NCBI GenBank assembly: GCA_947441065.1
Contig: CANESI010000015.1
Coordinates: forward strand, 1 to 53,439
Length of the DNA: 53,439 nt
Reading direction: 5' to 3'
Source of the DNA: Caulobacteraceae bacterium
GTDB lineage: Bacteria; Pseudomonadota; Alphaproteobacteria; Caulobacterales; Caulobacteraceae
Shown: positions 21,033 to 29,630 of the stretch, one piece after another
Position numbering within the stretch: the first letter of the stretch is position 1
How the letters are laid out: each line of letters starts with the position of its first letter
Notes under the pieces: generated by a model
The model's database searches: none
The model's input: the letters and a program-made list of their open reading frames with translations, nothing else
What the model was told of the DNA's origin: nothing
Program-made: the position numbers and the translations under genes

Positions 21033-21093
21033 CGATATCCAAGGGTTGGAGACGAACGCAGGCGCGATCACGCCAGCGGCGGCGCAAGGCCGC

Positions 21094-23208
21094 ATGCGTG
21101 GTAATCCCCAAGCCGCTTCAGCGCAAGGGTTTCAACGACTTGGCCCATGGTTCGTGGAGCAGTTGCTCTCACAGATCGAGCGCTGGGTTCTGTGGTTACC
21201 GGTCGCCTTTGGGCTGGGCTGCGCGAGCTATTTGGCCATGCCGAGAGAGCCCCTGCTTTGGCCCTTGCTAATGGCGGGTGCCGCGAGCCTGTCCGTGCTC
21301 GTCTGGGCCAACCGATATAGATCATCGCTTTTCATCCCCTGCGCCCTTCTGCTGGCCCTGAGCGCGGGCATGGTCACCGCCAAGCTGCGCACGATCCAAG
21401 TGGCGGCCCCGCTCATCAGCCAAGGAACCTCAATGCCGCGAACGGTCGAGGGCTATGTCGTCGATGTGCTCTCACCCGGTGCTTCGGGCGGGCGGATTAT
21501 GGTCGCGCCCGTTTATGTCGAGGGCCTTGAGCCTGGCCAAACACCCCTTCGCCTCAGGGTCACGGTTCAAGATGTGATGGCCACGCCGCCGGGCAGTGCC
21601 ATTCGTCTTCGCGCCATCCTCAATGCACCGCCCAGTCCAGCCAGCCCTGGGGCCTATGACTTTGCGCGGCGGGCCTATTATGACGGCATCGGCGGGTCTG
21701 GCTTTACCTTGGGTGCGCCGCGCCAGATCCTTCTTGACGCTCCGCCCCTTAGGCTTGGGACGGTCATGGCGATCAATAGCCTGCGATGGCGGGTGTCGCG
21801 CTATCTGCTCGAGGTGATGGGCGAGGCAAACGGTGCCGTGGCGGCGGCGATGGTCAGCGGTCATGAGGCTTGGCTACAGCCAAAGCAGGTCGATGATATG
21901 CGGGCTGCTGGACTGGCCCATATCCTGTCGATCTCGGGCCTACACATGGCCATTGTCGGAGGTTTTGCCTTCTTTGCGGTAAGGGTCTTGATCGCTGCGG
22001 TGCCTGGACTAGCACTGCGGGTCAATGGCAAGAAACTCGCCGCCATGATCGGGCTTGTGGCGGTGCTCCTCTATCTTGGCCTCTCAGGCGCGCCCGCCCC
22101 GGCGGTTCGTGCCGCCATCACAGCGTCGCTGGCCTTCCTTGCCATCCTGCTGGACCGCCGGGCTTTGACCCTGCATGGCCTCGCCATCGCCGCTCTGATC
22201 GTCTTGATGATTGAGCCAGAAGCCATTGCTGATCCGGGGTTTCAGATGAGTTTCGCCGCCACGGCGGCCCTCGTCGCCTTGGCTGAATCTTGGACCAGAC
22301 CGGCACGGGAGATCAACGCCCCTTGGTTCATTCGCATGGTTCAAGTCGTCACCACCGGTCTCGTCGCTAGTCTTGTGGTCAGTGCGGTGGCAGGCCTGGC
22401 CACAGGACCCTTTGCCATTCAGCATTTCAACCGCGTCGCCACCTATGGCCTGATCGCTAATATGATCACCGAGCCCTTGACGGGCTTTGTCATCATGCCG
22501 GGCCTCGCCTTGGGGGCTGTCCTTGCGCCGCTCGGGCTGGGAGCGCCGATCTTGGTCGCGTCTGGATGGGGGATCTCAGCTCTTTCGGCCCTTTCGGCAT
22601 GGTTCGCAGCCTTGCCAGCAGCGATGATCACCATCCCAAGCGCGCCAGCACTCGCCCTTCCGGTCGCCTTTGTGGGGCTTCTATGGATTTGTCTTTGGAG
22701 GGGGAGGCTGCGGTGGCTGGGTGTGCCAGCGGCTTTGGCGGTCAGCCTTTGGCCTCGCCCTCCGATGCCGGATGTGTGGATCGCCGCAGATGGGGCCAAC
22801 GGCGCCTATCGGCAGGGCGCGCAGGCCGTTCTGGTCCAGACCGATGCCAAACGCTTCGGCGCTGATCTTTGGGCCCGGCGACGGGGCCTCACCGTCGATG
22901 AAAGGCCGCAGTTTCTCTGTGAGCGCAAGGTCTGCCGGTCGCCGCAGGAGGCGACGGTCGCGCTGTCACTCTGGCAGGGCCGAAAGGCTCCCGATCAGGT
23001 CCAATGGCAGTTGCTCTGTTCCAGAACTGAGGTGGTCATTGTCCGAGCCGACGCAGCCGTTCCCAGCACCTGTCAGGCCCAGATGGTCTTCACCGCCCGA
23101 GACTTGGCCAAGAGCGGATCAATCGAGCTTTGGCGCGGGCCGCAGGGCTGGCGCTGGCTTGAGGCGGAACGCCTACGCGGTCACCGGCCTTGGACGGCTC
23201 AGTGGTAA
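21094..23208 (+). CDS. comEC: ComEC/Rec2-family DNA uptake channel protein
   Basis: Putative inner-membrane channel for single-stranded DNA uptake; about 704 aa from ATG 21094. An N-terminal DUF4131-like region with two to three membrane helices is followed by an OB-like periplasmic part. The polytopic Competence domain contains the conserved [15 protein letters not shown] near residue 272. The C-terminal soluble tail (about 175 aa) lacks an obvious HxHxDH metallo-beta-lactamase motif, as in other alphaproteobacterial versions. The frame is open back to 20986, inside gltX, and that longer start is unlikely. Its last ten bases overlap the lexA 3' end on the other strand. Confidence 0.88.
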   Translation: MRGNPQAASAQGFQRLGPWFVEQLLSQIERWVLWLPVAFGLGCASYLAMPREPLLWPLLMAGAASLSVLVWANRYRSSLFIPCALLLALSAGMVTAKLRTIQVAAPLISQGTSMPRTVEGYVVDVLSPGASGGRIMVAPVYVEGLEPGQTPLRLRVTVQDVMATPPGSAIRLRAILNAPPSPASPGAYDFARRAYYDGIGGSGFTLGAPRQILLDAPPLRLGTVMAINSLRWRVSRYLLEVMGEANGAVAAAMVSGHEAWLQPKQVDDMRAAGLAHILSISGLHMAIVGGFAFFAVRVLIAAVPGLALRVNGKKLAAMIGLVAVLLYLGLSGAPAPAVRAAITASLAFLAILLDRRALTLHGLAIAALIVLMIEPEAIADPGFQMSFAATAALVALAESWTRPAREINAPWFIRMVQVVTTGLVASLVVSAVAGLATGPFAIQHFNRVATYGLIANMITEPLTGFVIMPGLALGAVLAPLGLGAPILVASGWGISALSALSAWFAALPAAMITIPSAPALALPVAFVGLLWICLWRGRLRWLGVPAALAVSLWPRPPMPDVWIAADGANGAYRQGAQAVLVQTDAKRFGADLWARRRGLTVDERPQFLCERKVCRSPQEATVALSLWQGRKAPDQVQWQLLCSRTEVVIVRADAAVPSTCQAQMVFTARDLAKSGSIELWRGPQGWRWLEAERLRGHRPWTAQW

Positions 23209-23894
23209 CGGCGGATCAGACCGACCAGCTTGCCCTGAACCTCAACCTGATCGGGACCAAAGATGCGGGTCTCGTAGGCAGGGTTCGCCGCCTCCAGGGC
23301 AATGGAGGCCCCCTTACGACGCAGCCGCTTCAAGGTGGCCTCTTCACCCATGACCAGAGCCACAACGATCTCGCCTGACTGGGCCGTGTCCGACTTGCGG
23401 ATCACAACATAGTCTCCGTCGAGAATGCCGGCATGGATCATGGAGTCGCCTTGGACCTCGAGCACATAGTGCTCGCCAGCCCCCAACATGGATTCGGGCA
23501 CCATCAGGCGGTCGCGTTCATGCTGGATCGCCTCAATGGGCGTACCCGCCGCAATGCGGCCCAGAACCGGCAGGTCGCGGACATCATTGGCAACAGGCGG
23601 CAGGGCGGCTGGACGCTCACCCCCAATCACCTGAGGCTTAAAGGTTTGGCGTCCTTGAGACGGGGCAGAGGAGGTCGCCTGCTGAGGTAATTTGACGACC
23701 TCGAGGGCCCGCGCGCGATGGGCGAGGCGGCGCAGGAACCCGCGTTCTTCTAGCGCCGTGATCAGGCGGTGAATGCCGGATTTCGATGCCAGATCGAGCG
23801 CATCCTTCATCTCATCAAAGGAGGGCGACACGCCGGTTTCCTTGATGCGCTCATGGATGAACATCAACAGTTCGTGCTGTTTGCGGGTCAGCAT
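23199..23894 (-). CDS. lexA: SOS response repressor LexA
   Basis: Transcriptional repressor of DNA-damage genes that self-cleaves when RecA is activated; 231 aa. A winged-helix DNA-binding domain at residues 1-66 ([37 protein letters not shown]) is followed by a long linker. The S24 peptidase-like domain has scissile Ala116-Gly117 in RIAAGTP, catalytic Ser151 in [10 protein letters not shown] and Lys189 in EATLKRL. Two SOS boxes lie 55-106 bases upstream, indicating autoregulation. It lies downstream of trpC on the same strand, separated by 117 bases. Confidence 0.97.
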   Translation of the reverse strand: MLTRKQHELLMFIHERIKETGVSPSFDEMKDALDLASKSGIHRLITALEERGFLRRLAHRARALEVVKLPQQATSSAPSQGRQTFKPQVIGGERPAALPPVANDVRDLPVLGRIAAGTPIEAIQHERDRLMVPESMLGAGEHYVLEVQGDSMIHAGILDGDYVVIRKSDTAQSGEIVVALVMGEEATLKRLRRKGASIALEAANPAYETRIFGPDQVEVQGKLVGLIRRYH

Positions 23895-23948
23895 GGTCAG
23901 GTCGAGCCTTCATCTGTCTGGTTGGAACAAAGCGCCAACCTTGCAAAT

Positions 23949-23963
23949 GTTCTCTAGGCGTTC
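23949..23963 (-). promoter_or_regulatory. SOS box 1 upstream of lexA
   Basis: The plus strand reads GTTC-TCTAGGC-GTTC, an exact match to the alphaproteobacterial LexA site GTTC-N7-GTTC (direct-repeat type). It lies 55 bases before the lexA ATG. The match is seen; binding is inferred from the known consensus. Confidence 0.8.
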
Positions 23964-23985
23964 TTCCTTAATGTCAAGTTTACAC

Positions 23986-24000
23986 GAACAGGGCGCGAAC
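23986..24000 (-). promoter_or_regulatory. SOS box 2 upstream of lexA
   Basis: The minus strand reads GTTC-GCGCCCT-GTTC, a second exact GTTC-N7-GTTC site, 92 bases before the lexA ATG and in the opposite orientation to box 1. A degenerate third candidate (gaac-N7-caac) lies at 23925-23939. Confidence 0.8.
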
Positions 24001-24011
24001 AAAACCGAACG

Positions 24012-24800
24012 TCAGGCCAACAGGGCTTGGGTCGCTGCTGTAACGTTGGATTGGCGCATCAGGCTCTCGCCAACCAGCATGGCCCGCGCGCCGCACTTGG
24101 CCATACGATGGGCGTCTTCAGCCGTGAAAAGCCCGCTTTCTGTGACCAAAAGGGCCGATTTCGGGCTCATTTTGGCCAAACGCTCGGTCACAGCCAGATC
24201 GACGACGAAGGTCTTAAGGTCGCGGTTATTGATCCCGATCAGGTCGGCGCCAAGGGCGATGGCGCGGCTCATTTCCGCCTCGTCATGGACCTCGACCAGC
24301 GCATCCATGCCGTGGCGGCGCGCTTCTTCCATCAGATCTGCAGCGAGCGAATCGTCGATCATGGCCAAAATCACCAAGATGGCGTCGGCACCGAGCGCCC
24401 GCGATTCGGCCACTTGCCAGACATCGACCAGAAAATCCTTGCGGATACAGGGCAGGCTCACCGCCGCGCGGGCCCCGACCAGATAGGCGTCATCACCTTG
24501 AAAGCTGGGCGCGTCGGTCAGGACCGACAGGCAGGCAGCCCCGCCATCTTCGTAGGCCTTGGCCAAGATCGGCGGGTCAAAATCGGCCCGGATCAGGCCT
24601 TTGGACGGGCTGGCCTTCTTGATCTCAGCGATCAGGGCCAGTTTGCCGCCTTGGCTATGCTGCTCCAGCGCCTTGCGAAAACCGCGCGGGGCCGAGGCCT
24701 TGGCGGCCGCTGTCTCTAGCGCCTCAGGTGCGGTCTTGGTCTTGCGCTCAGCCACATCGATGCGCTTGTAGTCGGCGATGCGGGACAGGATATCGGACAC
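24012..24800 (-). CDS. trpC: indole-3-glycerol phosphate synthase
   Basis: TIM-barrel enzyme closing the indole ring from CdRP in tryptophan synthesis; 262 aa, monofunctional (no TrpF domain). Motifs are [20 protein letters not shown] near residue 56, the active-site [19 protein letters not shown] near 119, [14 protein letters not shown] near 188 and [11 protein letters not shown] near 220. Last of three trp genes on this strand; the gap to trpD is 12 bases. Confidence 0.96.
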   Translation of the reverse strand: MSDILSRIADYKRIDVAERKTKTAPEALETAAAKASAPRGFRKALEQHSQGGKLALIAEIKKASPSKGLIRADFDPPILAKAYEDGGAACLSVLTDAPSFQGDDAYLVGARAAVSLPCIRKDFLVDVWQVAESRALGADAILVILAMIDDSLAADLMEEARRHGMDALVEVHDEAEMSRAIALGADLIGINNRDLKTFVVDLAVTERLAKMSPKSALLVTESGLFTAEDAHRMAKCGARAMLVGESLMRQSNVTAATQALLA

Positions 24801-24812
24801 AGGGCGAAAACC

Positions 24813-25826
24813 TTAAGCGTTAGTGGCGGCAACAAGACGGGCCAGAGCCTCACGCGCCCGGCCATCATCAATGACCGCAAAGGCTAGATCGAGCCCGTCG
24901 CGCAGGGTCTCTACCCGGTCAGCCACGAGGAAGGCAGCGGCGGCATTGAGGGCAACAATATCGCGGTAGGCTCCGCGTTCACCGGCCAAGAGCGCGGTCA
25001 GGGCTGCGGCATTGGCCTTGGGATCGCCCCCGCGCAGGGCGTCTATCGAGACGCGCTCCAGCCCCACGGCCTCGGGCGTTACGGTGAACAGACGGGTCTG
25101 ACCCTCGCGCCATTCGCAGATCTGGGTCGGGCCTGTGGTGGTGATCTCATCAAGGCCAGAGCCATGAACCACCCAAGCGCGCTCGGCACCCAAGGCGCCC
25201 AGAACCTTGGCCAAGGGCTCGATCAGGCGCGGATCATAGACGCCGAGCAACTGGCGTTGCGCCCCGGCGGGATTGGACAGGGGGCCAAGCAGATTAAAGA
25301 TGGTGCGAAAGCCCAGCTCGGCTCGCACCGGCGTCACATGACGCATGGCTGAATGGTGCGCGGGCGCGAACAAAAAGCAGATGCCCGCCTCGTCCAAGGC
25401 CTTGCGCGACTGTTCCATGCTGCAGCCCAGATTGACGCCCAGCGCCGACAGGACGTCCGAGGAGCCCGAACTGGAGGACAGGGCGCGGTTGCCGTGCTTT
25501 GCGACCTTGATGCCGCCGCCTGCCGCAACAATGGCTGCAGCGGTGGAAATGTTGAAGGTGTGCTGACCATCGCCGCCGGTGCCGCAGGTGTCGATGACCT
25601 GATAGGGGTGGTCGAGCTTGGTCGCGGCGGCGCGCATGGCGCGGGCGCAGGCGGTGATTTCTCCCACCGTCTCGCCGCGCATCCGCAGGGCCGTCAGGGC
25701 CGCCGCCACTTGGGCAGATGAGGGCTCGCCGCGCAGACAGGCGGAAAAGAAGGCTTCGGCATCCTCTTCGCTAAGGATATGGCCGTCCGCGAGTTTGCTG
25801 AGCAGGGGTTTGAAGGCGTCAGACAT
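24813..25826 (-). CDS. trpD: anthranilate phosphoribosyltransferase
   Basis: Transfers phosphoribosyl from PRPP to anthranilate; 337 aa. Motifs are [18 protein letters not shown] (the GTGGD PRPP loop) near residue 79, [15 protein letters not shown] near 109, [14 protein letters not shown] near 151, and [12 protein letters not shown]. The start follows the trpG stop by only six bases, so translational coupling is likely. Confidence 0.97.
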   Translation of the reverse strand: MSDAFKPLLSKLADGHILSEEDAEAFFSACLRGEPSSAQVAAALTALRMRGETVGEITACARAMRAAATKLDHPYQVIDTCGTGGDGQHTFNISTAAAIVAAGGGIKVAKHGNRALSSSSGSSDVLSALGVNLGCSMEQSRKALDEAGICFLFAPAHHSAMRHVTPVRAELGFRTIFNLLGPLSNPAGAQRQLLGVYDPRLIEPLAKVLGALGAERAWVVHGSGLDEITTTGPTQICEWREGQTRLFTVTPEAVGLERVSIDALRGGDPKANAAALTALLAGERGAYRDIVALNAAAAFLVADRVETLRDGLDLAFAVIDDGRAREALARLVAATNA

Positions 25827-25832
25827 GATGGC

Positions 25833-26423
25833 TTAGGCCGCAACCGTGCGCTTTACGCCCGCCATATCGAGGAAATTGGCCAGGAGTTGGTGACCGCCCT
25901 CGGTGGCGATGGATTCGGGGTGGAACTGCACGCCATAGATCGGGCGCGTCTTGTGCTGAAGCCCCATGATCTCGCCATCTTCAGTCCAGGCCGTGACCAC
26001 CAGGTCGGCGGGCAGGGTGGCGCGCTCGACGGCCAAAGAGTGATAGCGCGTGGCGGTAAAGGGGTTCGGCATTCCCGCAAACAGGCCCTTGCCGTCATGA
26101 TGAATCTGACTTGTCTTGCCGTGCATCAAGGCTTTGGCTCGAACCACATCGCCGCCAAAGGCTTGGCCAATGGCCTGATGGCCAAGGCAAACACCCAAAA
26201 TGGCCAAGTCCTCCGGCGCGCCCTTGAGGAGGGGCAGGCAGATGCCAGCCTGATCAGGATCGCACGGGCCGGGCGACAGCAGCACCGCTTCTGGCTTCTG
26301 GCCCAATGCCTGCTCGACGGTCAGGGCGTCATTGCGCACCACGCTCGTCTGCGCCCCCAACTCGTTCAGATAGTGAACGAGGTTGTAGGTGAAGCTGTCA
26401 TAGTTATCGATCACCAAGATCAT
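25833..26423 (-). CDS. trpG: anthranilate synthase component II (glutamine amidotransferase)
   Basis: Class I glutamine amidotransferase that supplies ammonia to TrpE; 196 aa. It begins [19 protein letters not shown]. The catalytic cysteine is Cys79 in [10 protein letters not shown], and the His/Glu pair is in [12 protein letters not shown] near residue 172. The oxyanion motif [13 protein letters not shown] is near 48. Similar subunits serve folate synthesis (PabA), but the trpDC neighbours argue for tryptophan. trpE is not in the window; the block ends here at a repeat cluster. Confidence 0.94.
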   Translation of the reverse strand: MILVIDNYDSFTYNLVHYLNELGAQTSVVRNDALTVEQALGQKPEAVLLSPGPCDPDQAGICLPLLKGAPEDLAILGVCLGHQAIGQAFGGDVVRAKALMHGKTSQIHHDGKGLFAGMPNPFTATRYHSLAVERATLPADLVVTAWTEDGEIMGLQHKTRPIYGVQFHPESIATEGGHQLLANFLDMAGVKRTVAA

Positions 26424-26489
26424 GGTCAGACCCTCTTCTAGAGGATTGATTTAGAGCCATTTGGGCGCGGGGGGAAGGGCATCAAAGCG

Positions 26490-26532
26490 CTCTTGCTGAG
26501 GGAGAGGGATGGGTGAGGGACTTGTTTGTTTC
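26490..26532 (-). repeat. inverted copy of the CCCTCACCCATCCCTCTCCC repeat
   Basis: Read on the minus strand this is AAACAAACAAG followed by TCCCTCACCCATCCCTCTCCC, closely matching the plus-strand sequence at 26908-26940. The two copies face each other around the small gene at 26582-26782. Confidence 0.7.
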
Positions 26533-26581
26533 CATCAATCGTCTCTAGCCAGATCCCCAACCCTCATGGCAAAATTCAGCC

Positions 26582-26782
26582 ATGGCCGAGGACGACGATC
26601 TAACCCGCAAACTGCAAGAGGTTCAGCAACTGCTGACCCCCGCGCCTAAGCGCGAGCGCCCTTGGCTGATGCTCGCCGCCGCCCTATTCATGACCCTCTG
26701 CGCCCTTGGGTTCGCGGCCACGGCGATCCTTGCTCCGGCGAACGTGAAACTGCCGATAGCGGCGCGCAATGTGGAGCGGTAG
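26582..26782 (+). CDS. small single-pass membrane protein, unknown function
   Basis: A 66-aa product. A charged N-terminal stretch of about 25 residues (MAEDDDLTRKLQEVQQLL, helical and amphipathic) is followed by Lys/Arg residues and one membrane segment (PWLMLAAALFMTLCALGFAATAILA, about 29-53). A short tail with two arginines ends it. The positive charges before the helix suggest a cytoplasmic N-terminus. No clear ribosome binding site is visible, and the gene lies within a repeat cluster, so it could be chance. Codon use and the helix-then-membrane layout make a real gene somewhat more likely. The family is not recognised. Confidence 0.5.
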   Translation: MAEDDDLTRKLQEVQQLLTPAPKRERPWLMLAAALFMTLCALGFAATAILAPANVKLPIAARNVER

Positions 26783-26785
26783 GGC

Positions 26786-26902
26786 AAACAAGGCCCCCTA
26801 CGTCGCTTCGCGCCACTTCCCCCAAAGGGGGAAGATCTTGTGACGGTAAATCTTCCCCCTCTGGGGGAAGTCCCGGCGCAGCCGGGGTGGGGGGTCTTGT
26901 TT
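26786..26902. repeat. palindromic element A, copy 1
   Basis: A 117-bp element whose ends are inverted repeats (left AAACAAGGCCCCCTAC, right end reading AAACAAGACCCCCCAC on the other strand, 14 of 16). Inside are two hairpins, CTTCCCCC-AA-AGGGGGAAG and CTTCCCCC-TC-TGGGGGAAG. It is nearly identical to 27180-27295 apart from a central stretch. It has no coding capacity for a transposase and resembles a miniature inverted-repeat or REP-type element. Confidence 0.8.
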
Positions 26903-26904
26903 CA

Positions 26905-27000
26905 AGAAAACAAGGACGGCCCTCACCCATCCCTCTCCCACAGGGAGAGGGCTTATCGGTTCTAGCCCTCGCCCCCTACAGGGGGAGAGGGTTGGGTGAG
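26905..27000. repeat. GC-rich purine/pyrimidine mirror repeats
   Basis: Alternating blocks such as CCCTCACCCATCCCTCTCCC, CAGGGAGAGGG, CTCGCCCCCTACAGGGGGAGAGGG and TTGGGTGAGGGG can pair with one another. Degenerate relatives follow copy 2 of element A (27305-27350) and occur inverted at 26490-26532. No gene was seen here. Confidence 0.65.
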
Positions 27001-27022
27001 GGGGGCTCCACCGCCCTCCGCC

Positions 27023-27121
27023 GCGTCATTGCGAGCGCAGCGAAGCAACCCAGGGGACTGACGCGGACCTGAGGTGATGTTCCCCTGGGTTGCTTCGGTG
27101 CGATGCACCTCGCAATGACGC
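27023..27121. repeat. dispersed long palindrome (TCATTGCGAGCG type)
   Basis: Left arm GCGTCATTGCGAGCGCAGCG plus AAGCAACCCAGGGGA (27023-27056) is the reverse complement, with a few interruptions, of the right arm at 27081-27121 (TCCCCTGGGTTGCTTCGGTG ... CTCGCAATGACGC). The loop is about 24 bases. The motif TCATTGCGAGCG-AAGCAA is a palindromic repeat known from many bacterial lineages. Confidence 0.8.
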
Positions 27122-27179
27122 TGGAGAGATGTGGGTTCAAGTTGAGCAGATACTCGTGTCGCGCGAACTGGAAGAAAGA

Positions 27180-27295
27180 AAACAAGGCCCCCTACGTCGC
27201 TTCGCGCCACTTCCCCCAAAGGGGGAAGATCAAGGGCGGTAAATCTTCCCCCTCTGGGGGAAGTCCCGGCGCAGCCGGGGTAGGGGGTCTTGTTT
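27180..27295. repeat. palindromic element A, copy 2
   Basis: A 116-bp second copy in the same orientation as 26786-26902. Its terminal inverted repeats are better preserved (AAACAAGGCCCCCTAC versus AAACAAGACCCCCTAC, 15 of 16). The copies differ mainly in a central segment (atcttgtgacgg versus atcaagggcgg) and one base near the right end. No target-site duplication is obvious. Confidence 0.8.
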
Positions 27296-27367
27296 CCAGA
27301 AAACAAACAAGGCCCTGACTTAGGCCCCCCCCCACAGGGAGAGGGCTAGGATGTTCCCCTAGGTCGC

Positions 27368-28405
27368 CTACGCGCCTTCGAACAGCGCTTCGCAGCCCGT
27401 GCCTGCAAGGATGGCGTCAACGCGGCCTTGGTCAGTGGGCGTTAGCGCCGAATAGGCCTCGCGTAGCCAGCGCAGGCACTTGACCTGGTAGACGAAGGGG
27501 TCCTGCCTCCAGGGCTGGCCATCGATTTCACAAATGACCTGCTCCGCACCGCGCGCCACTGCGTCTGCATTGGCCAGCATGAACGGCACATAGACCCGGC
27601 CAATCTCAGTCAGGAGGGCGCGAAGGGTCTCGGACGGTTCTTCAAGGTCGATCCAGTCGTCTTGGCTGACATCGAGGCCGCTTAGATCTTCACACCGCTC
27701 GGTCCAAGCATAGGCGCGCGGCGAGACGTCTGACGCGACCGCCGCTGGCGTCGGATCGGTGATCACCAGCATGGTCATTTGGCCGTAACAGGCGAAATCA
27801 CCTGCGCCAGGGCGGTGGCCAAGCAGGAAAGGCTGGTTCTGTATGTGGGCGTCAAAGACCTCTAGGAAGCGGCGCCAGCTCGCTTCGATCACCGGCCCGG
27901 TAATCGCGTTCGATCCGACAACGCCGATGCGCGAAATCTGGCGCGCGGCGAAAGCTGCCGCCGCCTGCACGCCCTGATCAGGCGCTATCTGCATGAATGT
28001 CGTATAGGGAAGATAGGCGCTGGCATGCTTCGTGTCGGGAGCATAAGACCAGCGGTAATGGAACATGCACTTGCTGAGCCATTCGTCGCCAAAGTCCTCG
28101 ATCAACAGGTCAATGAGCCGAAGCGCGGGATCAGTCGGTCGCAGCAGCCGCTGCGGATAGGCCTCTTCGAGGAAAGTCAGGATTGGCGTTGAGTCCGATT
28201 GTACCTGCGTGAGCGCGCCATCGGCATCTGGCGCTACGAGGTAGGGCAAGAGGGGTAAAGACCGCTTCGGGAGGGCATTGGCCTCTTTGCTGCCCGCCAC
28301 CACAAACCGAAAAGGCAGACGTCGAAACCGCGCCGCTGCACGGAGTTTGCGCGTGTAGGGAGACGCGCCGACCCCGACAATCCTGAAATCTCGATCTTCT
28401 GGCAT
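27368..28405 (-). CDS. extended glutathione S-transferase-like protein (paralogue 1)
   Basis: 345 aa, longer than a normal GST (200-230). The N-terminal thioredoxin-like domain starts FRIVGVGASPYTRKLRAAAR, with Ser/Tyr in the usual catalytic position, and SDSTPILTFLEE gives the glutathione-binding SD/ST element. The helical domain carries the signature FGDEWLSKCMFHYRW and the GST-C motif LGHRPGAGDFACYGQ. About 120 extra C-terminal residues end AILAGTGCEALFEGA. Close relatives in this window are at 37924-38952 and in the fusion at 51002. The role is inferred as glutathione-dependent processing of a catabolic substrate; the reaction is unknown. No copy of the shared operator was found upstream. 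Confidence 0.8.
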   Translation of the reverse strand: MPEDRDFRIVGVGASPYTRKLRAAARFRRLPFRFVVAGSKEANALPKRSLPLLPYLVAPDADGALTQVQSDSTPILTFLEEAYPQRLLRPTDPALRLIDLLIEDFGDEWLSKCMFHYRWSYAPDTKHASAYLPYTTFMQIAPDQGVQAAAAFAARQISRIGVVGSNAITGPVIEASWRRFLEVFDAHIQNQPFLLGHRPGAGDFACYGQMTMLVITDPTPAAVASDVSPRAYAWTERCEDLSGLDVSQDDWIDLEEPSETLRALLTEIGRVYVPFMLANADAVARGAEQVICEIDGQPWRQDPFVYQVKCLRWLREAYSALTPTDQGRVDAILAGTGCEALFEGA

Positions 28406-28494
28406 TGAAATTCATCCTGATGGCCTGCGCCCGAGGGGTGATCCAGCCCGGGGATGTGTGAGGACGGACCTCATTATTGCTTCGTCACCACGCC

Positions 28495-28914
28495 TCAATC
28501 TTGCTTCGAGCGTCGTCCAAAGACAAGAACCCGTTTGCGTTCAGGCACGGGGAGCGCCGACACTCGAGTCGCCTTCCGGTGTGATTGCCTAGGCTTGAGA
28601 AGTCCTAGGGAGCGACCGGCCTGTCGTGTGAACAGATCGCTTTTTCGCTCTATTGGAATGAGCCGCATATCCCGCAAGGGGGCTCTCAAATAACGGTCTC
28701 TTGACGTCGCACACAATAATCTTAACGCGCTCGCACCCTCAACGATCCAATTTTGAAGTGCGTTGAAGGTTGTTACCGCGCCATCGACGATGGTCTTTTC
28801 AACTTTGGCTGTGGTGGATAGAGGCACCAAGAGCCTGGCATAATCACGCCACCGGGCGTTTGGATCGTCCCTGTGCGGCTCGATAAAGGATGTACCAAGC
28901 TTTGGTATTGTCAT
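28495..28914 (-). CDS. hypothetical, possibly broken gene
   Basis: A 139-aa frame starting at an ATG whose first bases overlap the stop of another short frame (ATGA at 28911-28914). The first 60 residues (MTIPKLGTSFIEPHRDDPNA onward) look protein-like. The rest is very Arg-rich and looks out of frame, so this may be a truncated or frameshifted remnant. The frame read in front of it (28911 to about 29010, ending ALGGNVLQKMPKP) also looks like the tail of a lost gene. Otherwise I see nothing in 28406-29011. Confidence 0.25.
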   Translation of the reverse strand: MTIPKLGTSFIEPHRDDPNARWRDYARLLVPLSTTAKVEKTIVDGAVTTFNALQNWIVEGASALRLLCATSRDRYLRAPLRDMRLIPIERKSDLFTRQAGRSLGLLKPRQSHRKATRVSALPVPERKRVLVFGRRSKQD

Positions 28915-29011
28915 GGCTTAGGCATTTTTTGCAGAACATTCCCGCCGAGTGCCGAGCCTTCAATGACGACAACATCGCCGCCGCCAAGCCTTATGGCACC
29001 AGGACCCGTCT

Positions 29012-29425
29012 CTAGGTCACGGGAGCCTTGATGCGGATATTGAGCTGGCCCGCCAGTCCGGCGCGGCGGTGGTGGCTGATGGCCTGCATACCCGGCGAGC
29101 GCATCATTTCGCCCATGGCCTCTAAGGAAGGGTAGTAGGCCAACGACACCTTGTCCCACAGCTCCTCGACCTCACCCAGCAAGATGCCGGTCACGGGGCC
29201 TGAATAGACCGATCCGCCACCGATAGAGGCCAAGAGTTTGCGGACCTCGACCGTATAGAGCTCATAGGCTTCGGCCCCGGTCAGATGGCTGTTGGAGCCA
29301 TCCTCATATTCGGCAAAGGGCTTAAATTTCAGAAGATTGACCATGACGAAAGGGCCATTTTCTGGCCCGGCAAAAAACGCCTTGGCCTGCTCGCCCCCCG
29401 GCTGAACTGCATTGACGACCTTCAT
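29012..29425 (-). CDS. DUF1330 domain protein
   Basis: 137 aa from ATG 29425 (MKVVNAVQPGGEQAKAF); an in-frame ATG at 29437 would add four residues. It is a ferredoxin-like alpha+beta-barrel protein of the DUF1330 family, with FVMVNLLKFKPFAEYEDG, GAEAYELYTVEVRKLL and the closing AISHHRRAGLAGQLNIR. Family members are small dimeric proteins of unsettled function. The frame is open upstream to 29755, but that extension is not family-like. An operator of the island's shared type ends only 6-18 bases before the start, which makes it a likely regulon member with a very short leader. Confidence 0.85.
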   Translation of the reverse strand: MKVVNAVQPGGEQAKAFFAGPENGPFVMVNLLKFKPFAEYEDGSNSHLTGAEAYELYTVEVRKLLASIGGGSVYSGPVTGILLGEVEELWDKVSLAYYPSLEAMGEMMRSPGMQAISHHRRAGLAGQLNIRIKAPVT

Positions 29426-29442
29426 TTCCCACCCCATGATCA

Positions 29443-29460
29443 GAACCGTTATTCCGGTTC
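29443..29460 (-). promoter_or_regulatory. shared operator, site 1 (perfect dyad)
   Basis: GAACCGTTATTCCGGTTC: arms GAACCG and CGGTTC are exact inverted repeats around six bases. It is one of seven copies in the island and lies immediately upstream of the DUF1330 gene, in the 190-base gap shared with the divergent gene at 29631. Confidence 0.7.
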
Positions 29461-29630
29461 CGAAGGGTGGGTCTTGGGCGAGGCTTCTGTCAAGCTCATT
29501 TCGTCTACAGAGGTATTGATAGGTTCTGAACCGTCCCTGCCAAGGTCTGCATCTTCGAATGCAAAAACAAGGATCGGGACTAATGCTCTGCCGCGTCCTG
29601 CGCGCCGAGTGAGACAATAGGGAGCGACCG

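Noticed and set aside
26662-27072. A 136-codon frame running from the small membrane gene into the repeats
   Set aside because: Most of it translates the palindromic repeats; it is out of frame with the more protein-like 66-aa gene.
26786-27300. Possible CRISPR array in the repeated region
   Set aside because: There are only two long repeats of 116-117 bp, spaced 277 bases apart, with no short regular repeat-spacer units and no cas genes.
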